Source: SB11 sp037968475
GTDB lineage: Bacteria > Bacteroidota > Bacteroidia > UBA8524
Assembly: GCA_037968475.1 (NCBI GenBank)
Contig: JBBKVO010000004.1
Span: 62,001-126,000, forward strand
DNA length: 64,000 nucleotides
Reading direction: 5' to 3'
Positions 1 through 8,777 of this stretch are shown in pieces (the stretch's first letter is position 1; every line of letters starts with the position of its first letter). Under the pieces are notes generated by a model, which made no database searches, was not told the DNA's origin, and was given only the letters and a program-made list of their open reading frames with translations. The position numbers and the translations under genes were made by a program.

Positions 1-302
1 CTTTTTCTATACGTTTTGCCTACGTTGTTTACGCTTAGTATTTTTTCGGTCGGTCTTTCGGCAATGCTAATACCTACTTGGCGTATTTTATCAAGCAAGG
101 TAAGGGCGCGTGCAGTATTAATCCCCTCATCAGTATTATTAGTGTCCTCTAGCCACTCGTAGTAACTAAGTGTTTCCCTAAAAATGTCAGGATTTTGGGT
201 TTCAATTGCACAATCAGTAAGGCGGCGAAGTCCCAAAGTGGTATCGCCCGATTGAAAATAGGCGTGTACCTCTTGCAAGTGTGCATCAAAAAGTAGGTTC
301 AT
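1..302 (-). CDS. ABC transporter ATP-binding protein, N-terminal part (cut by window edge)
   Basis: Reading the minus strand from an ATG at 302 gives an open frame of 100 codons that runs off the left edge. It begins MNLLFDAHLQEVHAYF and reaches ILSVNNVGKTYRK just before the edge. That last stretch looks like the first beta strand of an ABC-type nucleotide-binding domain (hydrophobic strand, then N-V-G-K-x-Y). The Walker A motif would lie beyond the window. The roughly 85 residues before it form a helical leader that I do not recognise; ABC ATPases with such leaders occur in Bacteroidota. It follows the PAS signalling gene on the same strand after about 70 bases, so the two may be co-transcribed. 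The family call rests on a short motif. Confidence 0.55.
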   Translation of the reverse strand, partial: MNLLFDAHLQEVHAYFQSGDTTLGLRRLTDCAIETQNPDIFRETLSYYEWLEDTNNTDEGINTARALTLLDKIRQVGISIAERPTEKILSVNNVGKTYRK

Positions 303-372
303 AGGCTCTCAAGATAAAAACTATTTAGCTATATATCAGCTATATTGTTTTTGTAAACGATTTTTTTGAGCG

Positions 373-1776
373 CTAATTGTTTACTTGACTAATAAAATTA
401 ATAATGGCTTGCCTACCCATAGGTTTAAGCAAAATACCCTTCACACAATCGTATTCTGATGCTTTTATGGCATCGTGCATGGTAACATCATTGGTAAGCA
501 GGTATACGGGTTTTATGTTGTGTAAGTACTGAATTCCATCTAAAAACTCCCATACATCAATATTGGTGTTCATATCCAAAATTATCAAATCGGTATCCAG
601 TACCTTTTCTTTCATCATCTCCAACACTTTGGCGGCCATTTGATGCGAGGTAGTTTCTACTTTGTTAGCAAAGCGTTCAAAGGTCTTCTTATACACTATG
701 TGAAAAACCTTGTCTTCACCTACTAAACTTACCTTACGTATAGGCGATTGTGCATTTAATTTATAGCCAGATGTATCGCCAACCAAAATTTGGTTAATCT
801 CGTGTACCACTTCATCCAACTGTTTAGAAACCTTATCAAGCGATGCCACAATTTCAGGGCTATACTCGTGCTTCAATATTTCGGCCAGCCCAAGTATTGA
901 TGATAAGGGCGCACGCAAGCGGTGCGAGTTGAAAAAGGTATAATCAATCAGTTTTTGGGTTTGTTCTTGTACTTTTATCTCGTTTAGCCTTTTCTCATTT
1001 ATATTGGCTACAATACCTACAATTCTAATAGCGTCTCCATCCGCATCGCGGTCAATAACCATCCCTTCGCTGTGCACCCATATATAATGGCCACTTTTGG
1101 TTTTTAGCCTAAATTCATCCGTATATCTGTCGCTTTTCGAAGCCACAAAATCATCCCAAATAGTAGTAGCTATATCCAAATCATCAGGATGCAAATCAGC
1201 TTGCCAATTTATGTGGCTGGGCACAAAAGCATTATCCTCGTAGCCAAGTATTGCGTAGTATTCTTTGCTATAAAAAGTTTCATTAGGCACAGTATTCCAT
1301 TCCCACATTCCCTGCCTCGATACCTGCATGGCAAGGCTAAGGCGTTGCACGTTTTCAGAAAAAAGCCCTTCATTATCGTCTCTTTTCGATAAATTTCTTA
1401 CCAGCCCAAAATAATAAGGCTTATCATCTCCTAAGAAAAATCGGGTCAGTCGTAGTTCTACCGAAACAGTTTTTTTGTCGGCAGTAGCAATAATCCAAGT
1501 AAAAATATGATATTCTCTATCGGTAGTATTGCTAAAAATTTCGTTGATTGATAATTGGCGCGGTGTTTTTGAAGAAATATCATCGAAATTTTTTTTAAGC
1601 AATTCCTCTTTGCTAAAGCCTGTGAGCAAGCAAAAAGAACGGTTAAGCATAATAATCCTATCCTTATCGCACCAAAATAAGGCTATTTCAGAGTGCTCCA
1701 AGGTTTGGTCTATTATAGCATAGCGATGCTGGGTTTCTTCAATAGTAGTTAGCACAATGTGAAAGTTTAAACACAA
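373..1776 (-). CDS. PAS-PAS-HisKA-like protein with C-terminal receiver-like domain
   Basis: A cytoplasmic sensor-type protein of about 467 residues. Two PAS domains are visible, roughly residues 20-130 and 150-262; the second is of the PAS_3 type with a D-E-F-R-L core and a PAC-like end. A dimerisation/phosphoacceptor-like helix follows with H285 in NSHRLRAPL, which resembles a histidine kinase H-box. The N, G1 and G2 boxes of the kinase ATPase domain are absent. The last 120 residues look like a receiver: D401 in LIILDMN, a threonine in LLTN and K451 in LLKP. Such a protein could accept or relay phosphate but should not autophosphorylate alone. The start is uncertain: TTG at 1776 gives the longest frame and a GTG at 1755 is an alternative; no ATG lies near. 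The AAA+ gene next to it is divergent. Confidence 0.75.
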   Translation of the reverse strand: MCLNFHIVLTTIEETQHRYAIIDQTLEHSEIALFWCDKDRIIMLNRSFCLLTGFSKEELLKKNFDDISSKTPRQLSINEIFSNTTDREYHIFTWIIATADKKTVSVELRLTRFFLGDDKPYYFGLVRNLSKRDDNEGLFSENVQRLSLAMQVSRQGMWEWNTVPNETFYSKEYYAILGYEDNAFVPSHINWQADLHPDDLDIATTIWDDFVASKSDRYTDEFRLKTKSGHYIWVHSEGMVIDRDADGDAIRIVGIVANINEKRLNEIKVQEQTQKLIDYTFFNSHRLRAPLSSILGLAEILKHEYSPEIVASLDKVSKQLDEVVHEINQILVGDTSGYKLNAQSPIRKVSLVGEDKVFHIVYKKTFERFANKVETTSHQMAAKVLEMMKEKVLDTDLIILDMNTNIDVWEFLDGIQYLHNIKPVYLLTNDVTMHDAIKASEYDCVKGILLKPMGRQAIINFISQVNN

Positions 1777-1933
1777 TATAAATAAAAGTAGCTAAACAAG
1801 TTAAAAAACGTTCAATTTTTTGGTCAAAAAAAAATTTTTAAACAAGTATAAAATTGATAGTTAAAAAAAGATTTGCGGTACAATACTTGATTTTTATATA
1901 GAAACATTAAATTTCACCCCAATTAGGACGAAC

Positions 1934-4552
1934 ATGGCAGATATTAGTGAATACAAGTTTAGAGATATAAAGGTTTTTGGCTCAACTGAGTGGTTGGCAA
2001 ACAACGAGAAAAACTACCGTTTGGTTTACGATGAGAGTGAAGTAGGCTATATATACTGCGAAATTTCATTGTTTAATAAACTCTTTGATGAAGAAGATTG
2101 GGATTTGAAGATGGAGCTAAAATGCTTCTCGGCAGATAACAAAGAGGTGTGTTTGCTAAATTGTGATAGACGTATACGCAAAGAAGACAATATAGTTTTT
2201 GTGCGTGAAGGTTGGGGCGTAAAAGAAATAGGGGGCTATTGGAAACGTGGCAGCTACCGTTGGGAAGCACACGTGGGTGGAAAGTTTATTGCCGAAAAGC
2301 ATTTTTATGTTGAAAAAGAAGGCATAGTAACTGAAAGCCACAATCCATATTTTAAGCTGGAAACGCTTAAACTATATGAGGGGCCTGATAGTAACGTAAA
2401 GCCTAAAGACCGTAAATACCTGAAAACATTTTATGGTGCTGATGCACGTTATATATGGGGCGAGTTTACTTCTGAAAATTTAGTAAAAAACTACGACTAC
2501 TGGGCGTGTGAGCTGATTTTCCAGTTTAAAACTCATACAGGTCAGCTTATAGGCAAAATAGATAAGCTGTTGTTTGTATACCCACAAGATGATAAAATAG
2601 TATGCACAGTAGGGTGGGGAAGTGAAACCAAGGGAACTTGGAATAACGACACTTACTATATAGACATTTTGTTTATGGACGAGTTGGTGGCGAAAGTCCC
2701 CTTTAAGGTAGGTTACGACTATGAGGATGCTGAGGAAGAAGATTTTGAAATTCAACCCCCAACGGTTGTTGAGCGTCAAGCTCGCAAAGAAGAAGTAGAA
2801 GCAGCAGCAAAAAGCAATGAAACGCTTGAAGATGTGATGAAAGAGTTTCAGGGTTTAATTGGTTTAGGCCCTATTAAGAAAAGGGTGCTAGAGTATACCA
2901 GTTACCTAAACTTTATAAAACTGCGCAAGCAAAAAGGCTTAAAAGATACCGATAAAGTGGTGTTACACGCTGTATTTAAGGGAAACCCGGGTACAGGTAA
3001 AACCACAGTAGCCCGTATGCTGGGTAAAATATATAAGCAAATGGGCTTGTTAAGTAAAGGCCATGTGCACGAGGTAGATAGAGGCGATTTGGTTGCTGAG
3101 TACATTGGACAAACAGCACCAAAAACCAAAGAAGCCATTAAAAAAGCTAAAGGCGGCATTTTGTTTATTGATGAAGCCTATGCTTTATCTCGTAAAGATG
3201 ATGATAGCAAAGATTTTGGCCGCGAGGCAATAGAAGTATTGCTAAAAGAGATGAGCGATGGCACAGGCGATTTGGCTGTTGTGGTAGCAGGCTACCCCGA
3301 CCAAATGGAATCGTTTATCAACTCAAACCCAGGGTTAAAATCGAGGTTTAATATTGAGTTTGATTTCCCTGATTACGTACCTCAAGAACTATTAGAAATT
3401 GCCGACTATGCAGCAGGAAAACGCGGTATTATGCTAAATGGATTGGCAAAAGACTATATGTATCGCAAATTGGTTGATGAGTACAGGGATAGAAACAAGG
3501 CATTTGGTAATGCCCGTTTGGTAAACTCGTTGATTGACGAAGCTAAAATAAATCTTGGTTTGCGTATAATGAAGATGAAAGATCCTCAATTATTAAGTGA
3601 GGAAGAATTATCGACGGTACAAATAGAAGATGTAGAAAAAATTGATGCACCAAGGGCAAAAAGCCTTGCCGATATTCCTATTGACGAAGATTTGCTACGC
3701 GAATCACTAGGCAAGCTAAAAGCTATGGTGGGGCTAACCAACATAAAAGAAGAGATAGACGAGTTGGTGAAACTGGTGCGCTTTTACCGCGAAACAGGCA
3801 AAGATTTCCGTAAATCGTTCTCGCTTCATACTGTATTTACTGGTAACCCCGGTACAGGTAAAACCACTGTTGCCCGTATTTTGGCGCAGGTATACAAAGC
3901 ACTGGGCATACTAGAGCGTGGACACATGGTTGAGACTGATAGGCAAGGTATGGTAGGTGGCTATATAGGCCAAACAGCTATAAAAACAGCCGAGCTTATA
4001 GATAGTGCTATGGGTGGCGTATTATTTATTGATGAGGCGTATGCGCTAACCGAAGGTGGTGGTAGTGATTATGGTAGAGAAGCGGTAGAAACGCTGTTAA
4101 AACGCATGGAAGACCGTCGTGGTGAGTTTGTGGTGATAGCAGCAGGTTATACTCAAAATATGACCTTCTTTTTAGAATCTAATCCCGGTTTGAAATCTCG
4201 TTTCGATCGTATTTTCCATTTTGAGGATTATAACGAAATCGATTTAATGGATATAGCCCAAATGTTGTTTAAAGAAAACGGCGTGCAGTTGGATAAAAAA
4301 GCTAAGGCACACCTGCAAAGTTACTTTGGTTATATACTGGCTAGCAAAGACAAGTTTTTTGGAAACGGACGCGAGGTGCGTAAGGTGGTAGAGCATACGG
4401 TGAAAAACCAACACTTGCGCTTAAGTCAAACGGCACAGGAAGACCGCAACCAAAAAATGATAGAAACCATTACCATAAAAGATGTTGAAGATTTTGGCCC
4501 TGAAAGAAACCAAGCGGCCAACCCAAGCAGTGGTATAGGTTTTAAAAAATAA
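1934..4552 (+). CDS. Double AAA+ ATPase of the CbxX/CfxQ (SpoVK) type with duplicated N-terminal beta domain
   Basis: 872 residues with two complete AAA+ modules. Module 1 has Walker A GNPGTGKTT near residue 350 and Walker B GGILFIDEAYAL near 406. Module 2 has the same Walker A near 636 and GGVLFIDEAYAL near 693. Both carry the SNPGLKSRF segment with the arginine expected of the family. CbxX-type proteins are ring-forming ATPases, some acting as Rubisco activases and others linked to secretion, but this context shows no Rubisco or type VII genes. The first 270 residues are not AAA+. They hold two similar beta-rich repeats (about 5-125 and 139-265), each with a G-W-G motif followed by a G-x-W/Y stretch. 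ATG start; a small secreted protein begins 10 bases after the stop. Substrate unknown. Confidence 0.85.
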   Translation: MADISEYKFRDIKVFGSTEWLANNEKNYRLVYDESEVGYIYCEISLFNKLFDEEDWDLKMELKCFSADNKEVCLLNCDRRIRKEDNIVFVREGWGVKEIGGYWKRGSYRWEAHVGGKFIAEKHFYVEKEGIVTESHNPYFKLETLKLYEGPDSNVKPKDRKYLKTFYGADARYIWGEFTSENLVKNYDYWACELIFQFKTHTGQLIGKIDKLLFVYPQDDKIVCTVGWGSETKGTWNNDTYYIDILFMDELVAKVPFKVGYDYEDAEEEDFEIQPPTVVERQARKEEVEAAAKSNETLEDVMKEFQGLIGLGPIKKRVLEYTSYLNFIKLRKQKGLKDTDKVVLHAVFKGNPGTGKTTVARMLGKIYKQMGLLSKGHVHEVDRGDLVAEYIGQTAPKTKEAIKKAKGGILFIDEAYALSRKDDDSKDFGREAIEVLLKEMSDGTGDLAVVVAGYPDQMESFINSNPGLKSRFNIEFDFPDYVPQELLEIADYAAGKRGIMLNGLAKDYMYRKLVDEYRDRNKAFGNARLVNSLIDEAKINLGLRIMKMKDPQLLSEEELSTVQIEDVEKIDAPRAKSLADIPIDEDLLRESLGKLKAMVGLTNIKEEIDELVKLVRFYRETGKDFRKSFSLHTVFTGNPGTGKTTVARILAQVYKALGILERGHMVETDRQGMVGGYIGQTAIKTAELIDSAMGGVLFIDEAYALTEGGGSDYGREAVETLLKRMEDRRGEFVVIAAGYTQNMTFFLESNPGLKSRFDRIFHFEDYNEIDLMDIAQMLFKENGVQLDKKAKAHLQSYFGYILASKDKFFGNGREVRKVVEHTVKNQHLRLSQTAQEDRNQKMIETITIKDVEDFGPERNQAANPSSGIGFKK

Positions 4553-4562
4553 CAATATCAAT

Positions 4563-5339
4563 TTGAAGATAAAATATATATGCCTGCTAACACTATTGTT
4601 GTGTAGCAGGCATTTTTTGTTTGCCCAAACCGATACTAATGAGGTATACATTGCTAAAGATTTTACAAACTACACATCGCTACTATACCTTAGTTTAGGC
4701 AGCAATGTGCCCATTGGGGCTTATGGAAGTAGCAAACATCCGTTTAAAAGTAGTTTTGCAAGTTCGGCTGAGCCAACGGGTATTTGTGTAAATGCCAAGT
4801 ATGTACAAAAAGTAAGAAACCATTATGGTTTTGAGGTGGGTATTGGATTTTTTAGGAATAGATTTAAGGATAGAGATTTTAGAAACGCCTATTTAAAAGA
4901 GATTGGCGACACAATAGGTACAAATGCCTTTTTGTATGAGCATTTTAGTGTATTTGGGGGAGGGAACTACAGTATTGCCTATAAAGATTTTTTGCTTACT
5001 GCCAATATGGGGTTAGGTGTGTTGTATACAAAAAAGCTAGGTAAATATGGGGAAGGTGAAGGGCTTACAATAGATAAAGGGGTTGGTACTACTAATACCT
5101 TTAAGGGGGGCAGTTTATATATACCTAAGTCTTTTATGCCCATGTTTTATAGTGGCGTATCTTTTAAATATAACTTAGGCAATGAATTTTTTATCACAGG
5201 CAATTGCGATTTTACCTACTCGTTATATAGAATAGAGATAATTGAAGAGGGTTGGAGAATACCCAAAAGGTCTTACCTCAAAACAAACTTAAGTATCACC
5301 AATCTAGCCTTTTCAATAGGTTTAGGAACACTCTTTTAG
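4563..5339 (+). CDS. Predicted secreted or outer-membrane beta-barrel protein
   Basis: 258 residues starting at a TTG, 10 bases after the AAA+ ATPase stop; no ATG lies near the N-terminus. The start gives a clear signal peptide (KIKYICLLTLLLCSRHFLFAQ) cleaved after AQ, which supports the TTG. The mature part is rich in alternating aromatic and small residues, with segments such as YGFEVGIGFF and FSIGLGTLF at the end, typical of small outer-membrane barrels ending in an aromatic residue. I do not recognise a named family. The tight spacing suggests co-transcription with the ATPase. It converges on the lipoprotein gene with a gap of 6 bases. Confidence 0.65.
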   Translation: MKIKYICLLTLLLCSRHFLFAQTDTNEVYIAKDFTNYTSLLYLSLGSNVPIGAYGSSKHPFKSSFASSAEPTGICVNAKYVQKVRNHYGFEVGIGFFRNRFKDRDFRNAYLKEIGDTIGTNAFLYEHFSVFGGGNYSIAYKDFLLTANMGLGVLYTKKLGKYGEGEGLTIDKGVGTTNTFKGGSLYIPKSFMPMFYSGVSFKYNLGNEFFITGNCDFTYSLYRIEIIEEGWRIPKRSYLKTNLSITNLAFSIGLGTLF

Positions 5340-5345
5340 GTTTAC

Positions 5346-5798
5346 CTACTTTGCCTCAAAAGTGAGGATAAATTGTAGTGGGTTGCCCATATAGGTAGTA
5401 TTTTGGGTTACTTTTAGTTTATCAGTAGTTAGGCTGTCAATGCTCAAATCAAACGTATCTGTTTTTGTTATCCAGCGCATTTTAGCTTCATTCTCAGTAA
5501 AAATCCAAGTACGGTTTTCGTTTTGCGTTTCCGATGAGCTACATTTATTCAAACCATAATCAAGCACAAATCTACCGTCGTTATAAAACGTATAGGTATT
5601 GTCGGTTTCACAAACCTGCAATATTTGGTTACCGTTTAATAGGGTAGAGGTTAGTTTCCAATCTTTGTTGCTATTGTTCGTTAGCAATTCGGTTTTGCTT
5701 TTTGTAGGGGTGTTGGCGGGGGTATTCTCCTCGTCTTTTTTGCATTGAGAAAATAATAGTATTAGCAAGGCAAAAGCTGTAAGTAAAGTTGTTTTCAT
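5346..5798 (-). CDS. Lipocalin-like lipoprotein
   Basis: About 150 residues from ATG at 5798, chosen over a start 16 codons upstream because it places a lipoprotein signal at the N-terminus (MKTTLLTAFALLILLFSQC, lipobox cysteine in FSQC followed by KKDE). The mature part has the pattern of Bacteroidota lipocalin-like domains: a W-K-L-T strand, a YTFYNDGRFVLD strand, cysteine residues and a W-I-F-T-E-N strand. The expected location is a membrane surface. The ligand is unknown. It lies downstream of the pnp terminator and is probably its own unit. Confidence 0.65.
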   Translation of the reverse strand: MKTTLLTAFALLILLFSQCKKDEENTPANTPTKSKTELLTNNSNKDWKLTSTLLNGNQILQVCETDNTYTFYNDGRFVLDYGLNKCSSSETQNENRTWIFTENEAKMRWITKTDTFDLSIDSLTTDKLKVTQNTTYMGNPLQFILTFEAK

Positions 5799-5860
5799 AA
5801 GTTTTTGTGTTTGGTTACTTATTGCCAAACGAAATTTTACTACCAAAGGTTTAAAACAAA

Positions 5861-5890
5861 AAAATCCCTAACCGAAAGGCTAGGGATTTT
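5861..5890 (-). terminator. Rho-independent terminator after pnp
   Basis: A 13-bp perfect stem (AAAATCCCTAACC pairing with its complement apart from the loop edge) around a GAAA-type loop, followed on the minus strand by a run of T. It sits 29 bases past the pnp stop. Confidence 0.85.
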
Positions 5891-5918
5891 AAAGTATAGA
5901 ATGCTATGCTGTTAGAAA

Positions 5919-8321
5919 CTACATATCATCAAATTTGTAAGCATCGTCAGTAGCAGGATTGCTATCGTTTTTGCTGTTATTGTCGTTAGTTGGATTGGGG
6001 CGGTTATCTCGGTTATCGCGTCGGTCTCCGCCACGGTTATCGCGATTATCGCGGCTTCCGCCACGGTTATCACGTCCACCACCACGGTTGTCTCTACCTC
6101 TGCTATCACCACGTCCACGGTCTCCACCACGGTCGCGGCTTTCACGACGTTCGCGTTGCTCACGCATTTCCTCTTCGGTAGGCTCTGGCATACCTTCAGG
6201 GCGTGGAAGCAATACTTTACGACTTAGGCGGTATTTACCACTTCTTTTATCTACCTCTATCAACTGCACTTTCACCTCTTCACCATCTTCAAACACACCT
6301 TCCATGCTAGGCAGTTTTTTCCAGCTTATTTCACTTATGTGCAATAAACCGTCTTTACCCGGTAAAAACTCTATAAATGCACCAAAGTCAGTAATGGTTT
6401 TCACCTTGCCTTCATACACTTTACCCACTTCGGGTATGGCTATTATACCGTTTACAATGGCTATAGCTTTTTCCATACCTTCTTGGTTGGCACTGGCTAT
6501 TTCTACAATACCTTTACCATCTACTTCTGTAATAGAAATTGATGTTCCGGTTTCTTTTTGTATGCCTTGTATCATTTTACCACCAGGGCCAATAATAGCA
6601 CCGATAAACTCACCTAGTACCTCTATGCGCACAATGCGAGGGGTGTGTGGTTTGTAATCAGCAGCAGGCTCTGAAATGGTTTTACGCATTTCGTTAAGTA
6701 TATGCAAACGGCCTTCTTTGGCTTGTAAAAGGGCTTCTTCTACAATTTCCCAACGCAAACCGTCGATTTTTATGTCCATCTGCACAGCAGTAATACCGTT
6801 TTCGGTACCTACTACTTTAAAGTCCATATCTCCTAGGTGATCTTCATCGCCCAAAATGTCTGAAAGTATAGAGTAGTTGCTGCTTTTATCATCTGATATA
6901 AGCCCCATTGCTATACCCGATACCATGCGTTTTACTTTTATACCTGCATCCATTAGTGCCATACAGCCTGCACAAACAGTAGCCATTGATGATGACCCGT
7001 TTGACTCTAATATATCTGATACTACACGTATTACGTATGGGTTATCTTCGGGTGCGGGTAATACTTTACGTATACCACGCATAGCAAGGTTTCCGTGTCC
7101 AATCTCGCGACGGGCAGGGCCTCTATTAGGTTTTACTTCACCTGTTGAAAAACCGGGGAAGTTGTAGTGTAGCATAAAACGGTTGTAGCCGCTGTGCATA
7201 GGGCTATCCAGCATTTGCTCGTCTAGTTTGCTACCAAGGGTAACACTAGTTAAGGCTTGGGTTTCACCTCTTGTAAATACTGCTGAACCGTGTGCTGAAG
7301 GAAGGTAGTTTACCTCGCTCCATATAGGGCGTACTTGGTTTAGTTTACGACCATCAAGACGTGTTTTTTCGTTCAATACCATATTACGCATAGCGTAGTA
7401 TTGCACATCTTTAAAGTATTTTTTTATCAAGCCTTTGGTTACATCAGTTGTATCTTCAGGCATTGTAGCAACATACTCGGTCAAAATTTCGCCAAATGCT
7501 TTGCTACGTACTTTTTTGTCGGCAGGCACTTTAGCTACTTCGTACACTTTATCGTAAAGGTCGGCGTGAACTTTCTTTTTAAGTTCCTCGTCGTTCACTT
7601 CGTGAGAATACTCAAGGGTTGGTTTGCGACCACCAAGCATTTCACAAAGTTCAAGCTGTGCTTGACAATGTTTTTTAATGGCTTCGTGTGCAAATTTTAA
7701 TGCTTCAACCAAATCAGTTTCTGATATTTCGCTCATTTCACCCTCTACCATGTTTATATCTTTCATGGTACCAGCTACAATAATGTCAATATCGCTACGC
7801 TCTATTTCATCTTTGTAGGGGTTAATGATAAACTTACCGTCAACACGTCCTACACGCACTTCGCTCATAGGGCCATTAAATGGTAAATCAGTAAGCACTA
7901 TAGCCGCAGACGCTGCCAATGCCACTAAACAATCGGGCATTATGTTTTGGTCTGACGATATAAGGCTAAGGGCTACTTGTGTATCGGCGTGGTAATCTTC
8001 GGCAAAAAGCGGACGAATGGCACGGTCAACGATACGGCAAATAAGTATTTCGTAATCCGATAAACGGGCTTCACGTTTTAAGAAACCTCCGGGTATGCGA
8101 CCCACAGAGGCAAATTTTTCTTGATAATCAACTGTAAGAGGAAGAAAGTCGGTACCTTCTTTTGCATCGGTTGAGGCTACACAGGTAGCCAAAATCATGG
8201 TATTGCCCATTTTGAGCACTACAGAACCGTTGGCTTGTTTAGCCAGTTTGCCGGTCTCAATTTCAATTACTTTTCCGTCGCCAAAATCTATTTTCTTGGT
8301 AACTCCTAAGGTGTTGGACAT
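5919..8321 (-). CDS. pnp: Polyribonucleotide nucleotidyltransferase (PNPase)
   Basis: A phosphate-dependent 3'-5' exoribonuclease of mRNA decay. The 800 residues contain, in order, an RNase PH domain, an all-helical linker, a second RNase PH domain (MDFKVVGTENGITAVQMDIK), a KH domain (IGAIIGPGGKMIQGIQKETG near residue 575) and an S1 domain (GKVYEGKVKTITDFGAFIEF). This is the canonical architecture. The tail from about residue 712 to the end is unusual: an Arg/Gly/Asp/Asn-rich low-complexity region with many RGG, RDN and RGD units, ending in an acidic KFDDM. The tail is encoded by a repetitive GC-rich stretch near 6000-6170. The gene follows rpsO with a hairpin between them, as in E. coli, where a terminator and RNase III site control pnp. 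Confidence 0.97.
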   Translation of the reverse strand: MSNTLGVTKKIDFGDGKVIEIETGKLAKQANGSVVLKMGNTMILATCVASTDAKEGTDFLPLTVDYQEKFASVGRIPGGFLKREARLSDYEILICRIVDRAIRPLFAEDYHADTQVALSLISSDQNIMPDCLVALAASAAIVLTDLPFNGPMSEVRVGRVDGKFIINPYKDEIERSDIDIIVAGTMKDINMVEGEMSEISETDLVEALKFAHEAIKKHCQAQLELCEMLGGRKPTLEYSHEVNDEELKKKVHADLYDKVYEVAKVPADKKVRSKAFGEILTEYVATMPEDTTDVTKGLIKKYFKDVQYYAMRNMVLNEKTRLDGRKLNQVRPIWSEVNYLPSAHGSAVFTRGETQALTSVTLGSKLDEQMLDSPMHSGYNRFMLHYNFPGFSTGEVKPNRGPARREIGHGNLAMRGIRKVLPAPEDNPYVIRVVSDILESNGSSSMATVCAGCMALMDAGIKVKRMVSGIAMGLISDDKSSNYSILSDILGDEDHLGDMDFKVVGTENGITAVQMDIKIDGLRWEIVEEALLQAKEGRLHILNEMRKTISEPAADYKPHTPRIVRIEVLGEFIGAIIGPGGKMIQGIQKETGTSISITEVDGKGIVEIASANQEGMEKAIAIVNGIIAIPEVGKVYEGKVKTITDFGAFIEFLPGKDGLLHISEISWKKLPSMEGVFEDGEEVKVQLIEVDKRSGKYRLSRKVLLPRPEGMPEPTEEEMREQRERRESRDRGGDRGRGDSRGRDNRGGGRDNRGGSRDNRDNRGGDRRDNRDNRPNPTNDNNSKNDSNPATDDAYKFDDM

Positions 8322-8350
8322 ATTATTTTTATATAAAGTGTATAAATAAC

Positions 8351-8377
8351 AAAAGCCTTATGGCGAATAAGGCTTTT
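8351..8377 (-). terminator. Hairpin between rpsO and pnp
   Basis: AAAAGCCTTA (8351-8360) pairs perfectly with TAAGGCTTTT (8368-8377) around a 7-base loop, followed on the minus strand by TTTTGTTATTT. It may be a leaky terminator or processing hairpin that lets some rpsO transcripts continue into pnp. Confidence 0.75.
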
Positions 8378-8416
8378 GGGGTTAAATGCTATAATGTTAT
8401 CAAAACTATAAAGAAC

Positions 8417-8686
8417 TTATTTTCTGATTTTCAGTTCTTTTATAATAGCTCTGTAGCGGAAAATGTCTTTCTTAGCTAAGTAGTCTAATAGTGCACGGCG
8501 TTTACCTACTAGTTTTATAAGGCTTAACTCAGCCGAGAAATCTTTTTTGTTTTCTCTAAGGTGTTCGGTAATGTGTTGTATGCGGGCAGTAAAAAGTGCT
8601 ACCTGTCCTTCGGAACCGCCTGTATTTGTATCTGCGCCACCGTGTGTTTTAAATATTTCTTTCTTTACTTCTGAAGTAACTTGCAT
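8417..8686 (-). CDS. rpsO: 30S ribosomal protein S15
   Basis: 89 residues from ATG at 8686, the usual S15 length. An ATG 12 codons upstream is rejected because S15 begins MxxTSEVKKEIF. The diagnostic segments are present: NTGGSEGQVALFTARI, ITEHLRENKKDF, LVGKRRALLDYL and the C-terminal YRAIIKELKIRK. S15 binds the central domain of 16S rRNA and is a primary assembly protein of the small subunit. A strong promoter lies about 30 bases upstream, and pnp follows on the same strand. Confidence 0.97.
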   Translation of the reverse strand: MQVTSEVKKEIFKTHGGADTNTGGSEGQVALFTARIQHITEHLRENKKDFSAELSLIKLVGKRRALLDYLAKKDIFRYRAIIKELKIRK

Positions 8687-8719
8687 CGTATTACAGTTTA
8701 TTTCTTTTAAAATAGTGTG

Positions 8720-8751
8720 CAAAGATATTAAGAGTATAGTGATAATGCAAA
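8720..8751 (-). promoter_or_regulatory. Promoter of rpsO
   Basis: On the minus strand TTTG (8751-8748), a 20-base spacer and TATCTTTG (8727-8720) match the Bacteroidota housekeeping promoter (TTTG box near -33, TAnnTTTG near -7). The predicted start of transcription near 8713 leaves a leader of about 27 bases before the S15 ATG. Confidence 0.75.
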
Positions 8752-8777
8752 CAATTAGTTAATTTAAAGGCATACTT

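Noticed and set aside
6000..6170. Tandem repeat as a mobile element
   Set aside because: The triplet-type repeat stays in frame and encodes the PNPase tail.
5912..6181. Long open frames across the PNPase tail in other frames, with His/Tyr-rich or Arg/Ser/Leu-rich products
   Set aside because: They are by-products of the GC-rich repeats that encode the RGG-like tail; pnp itself is certain.
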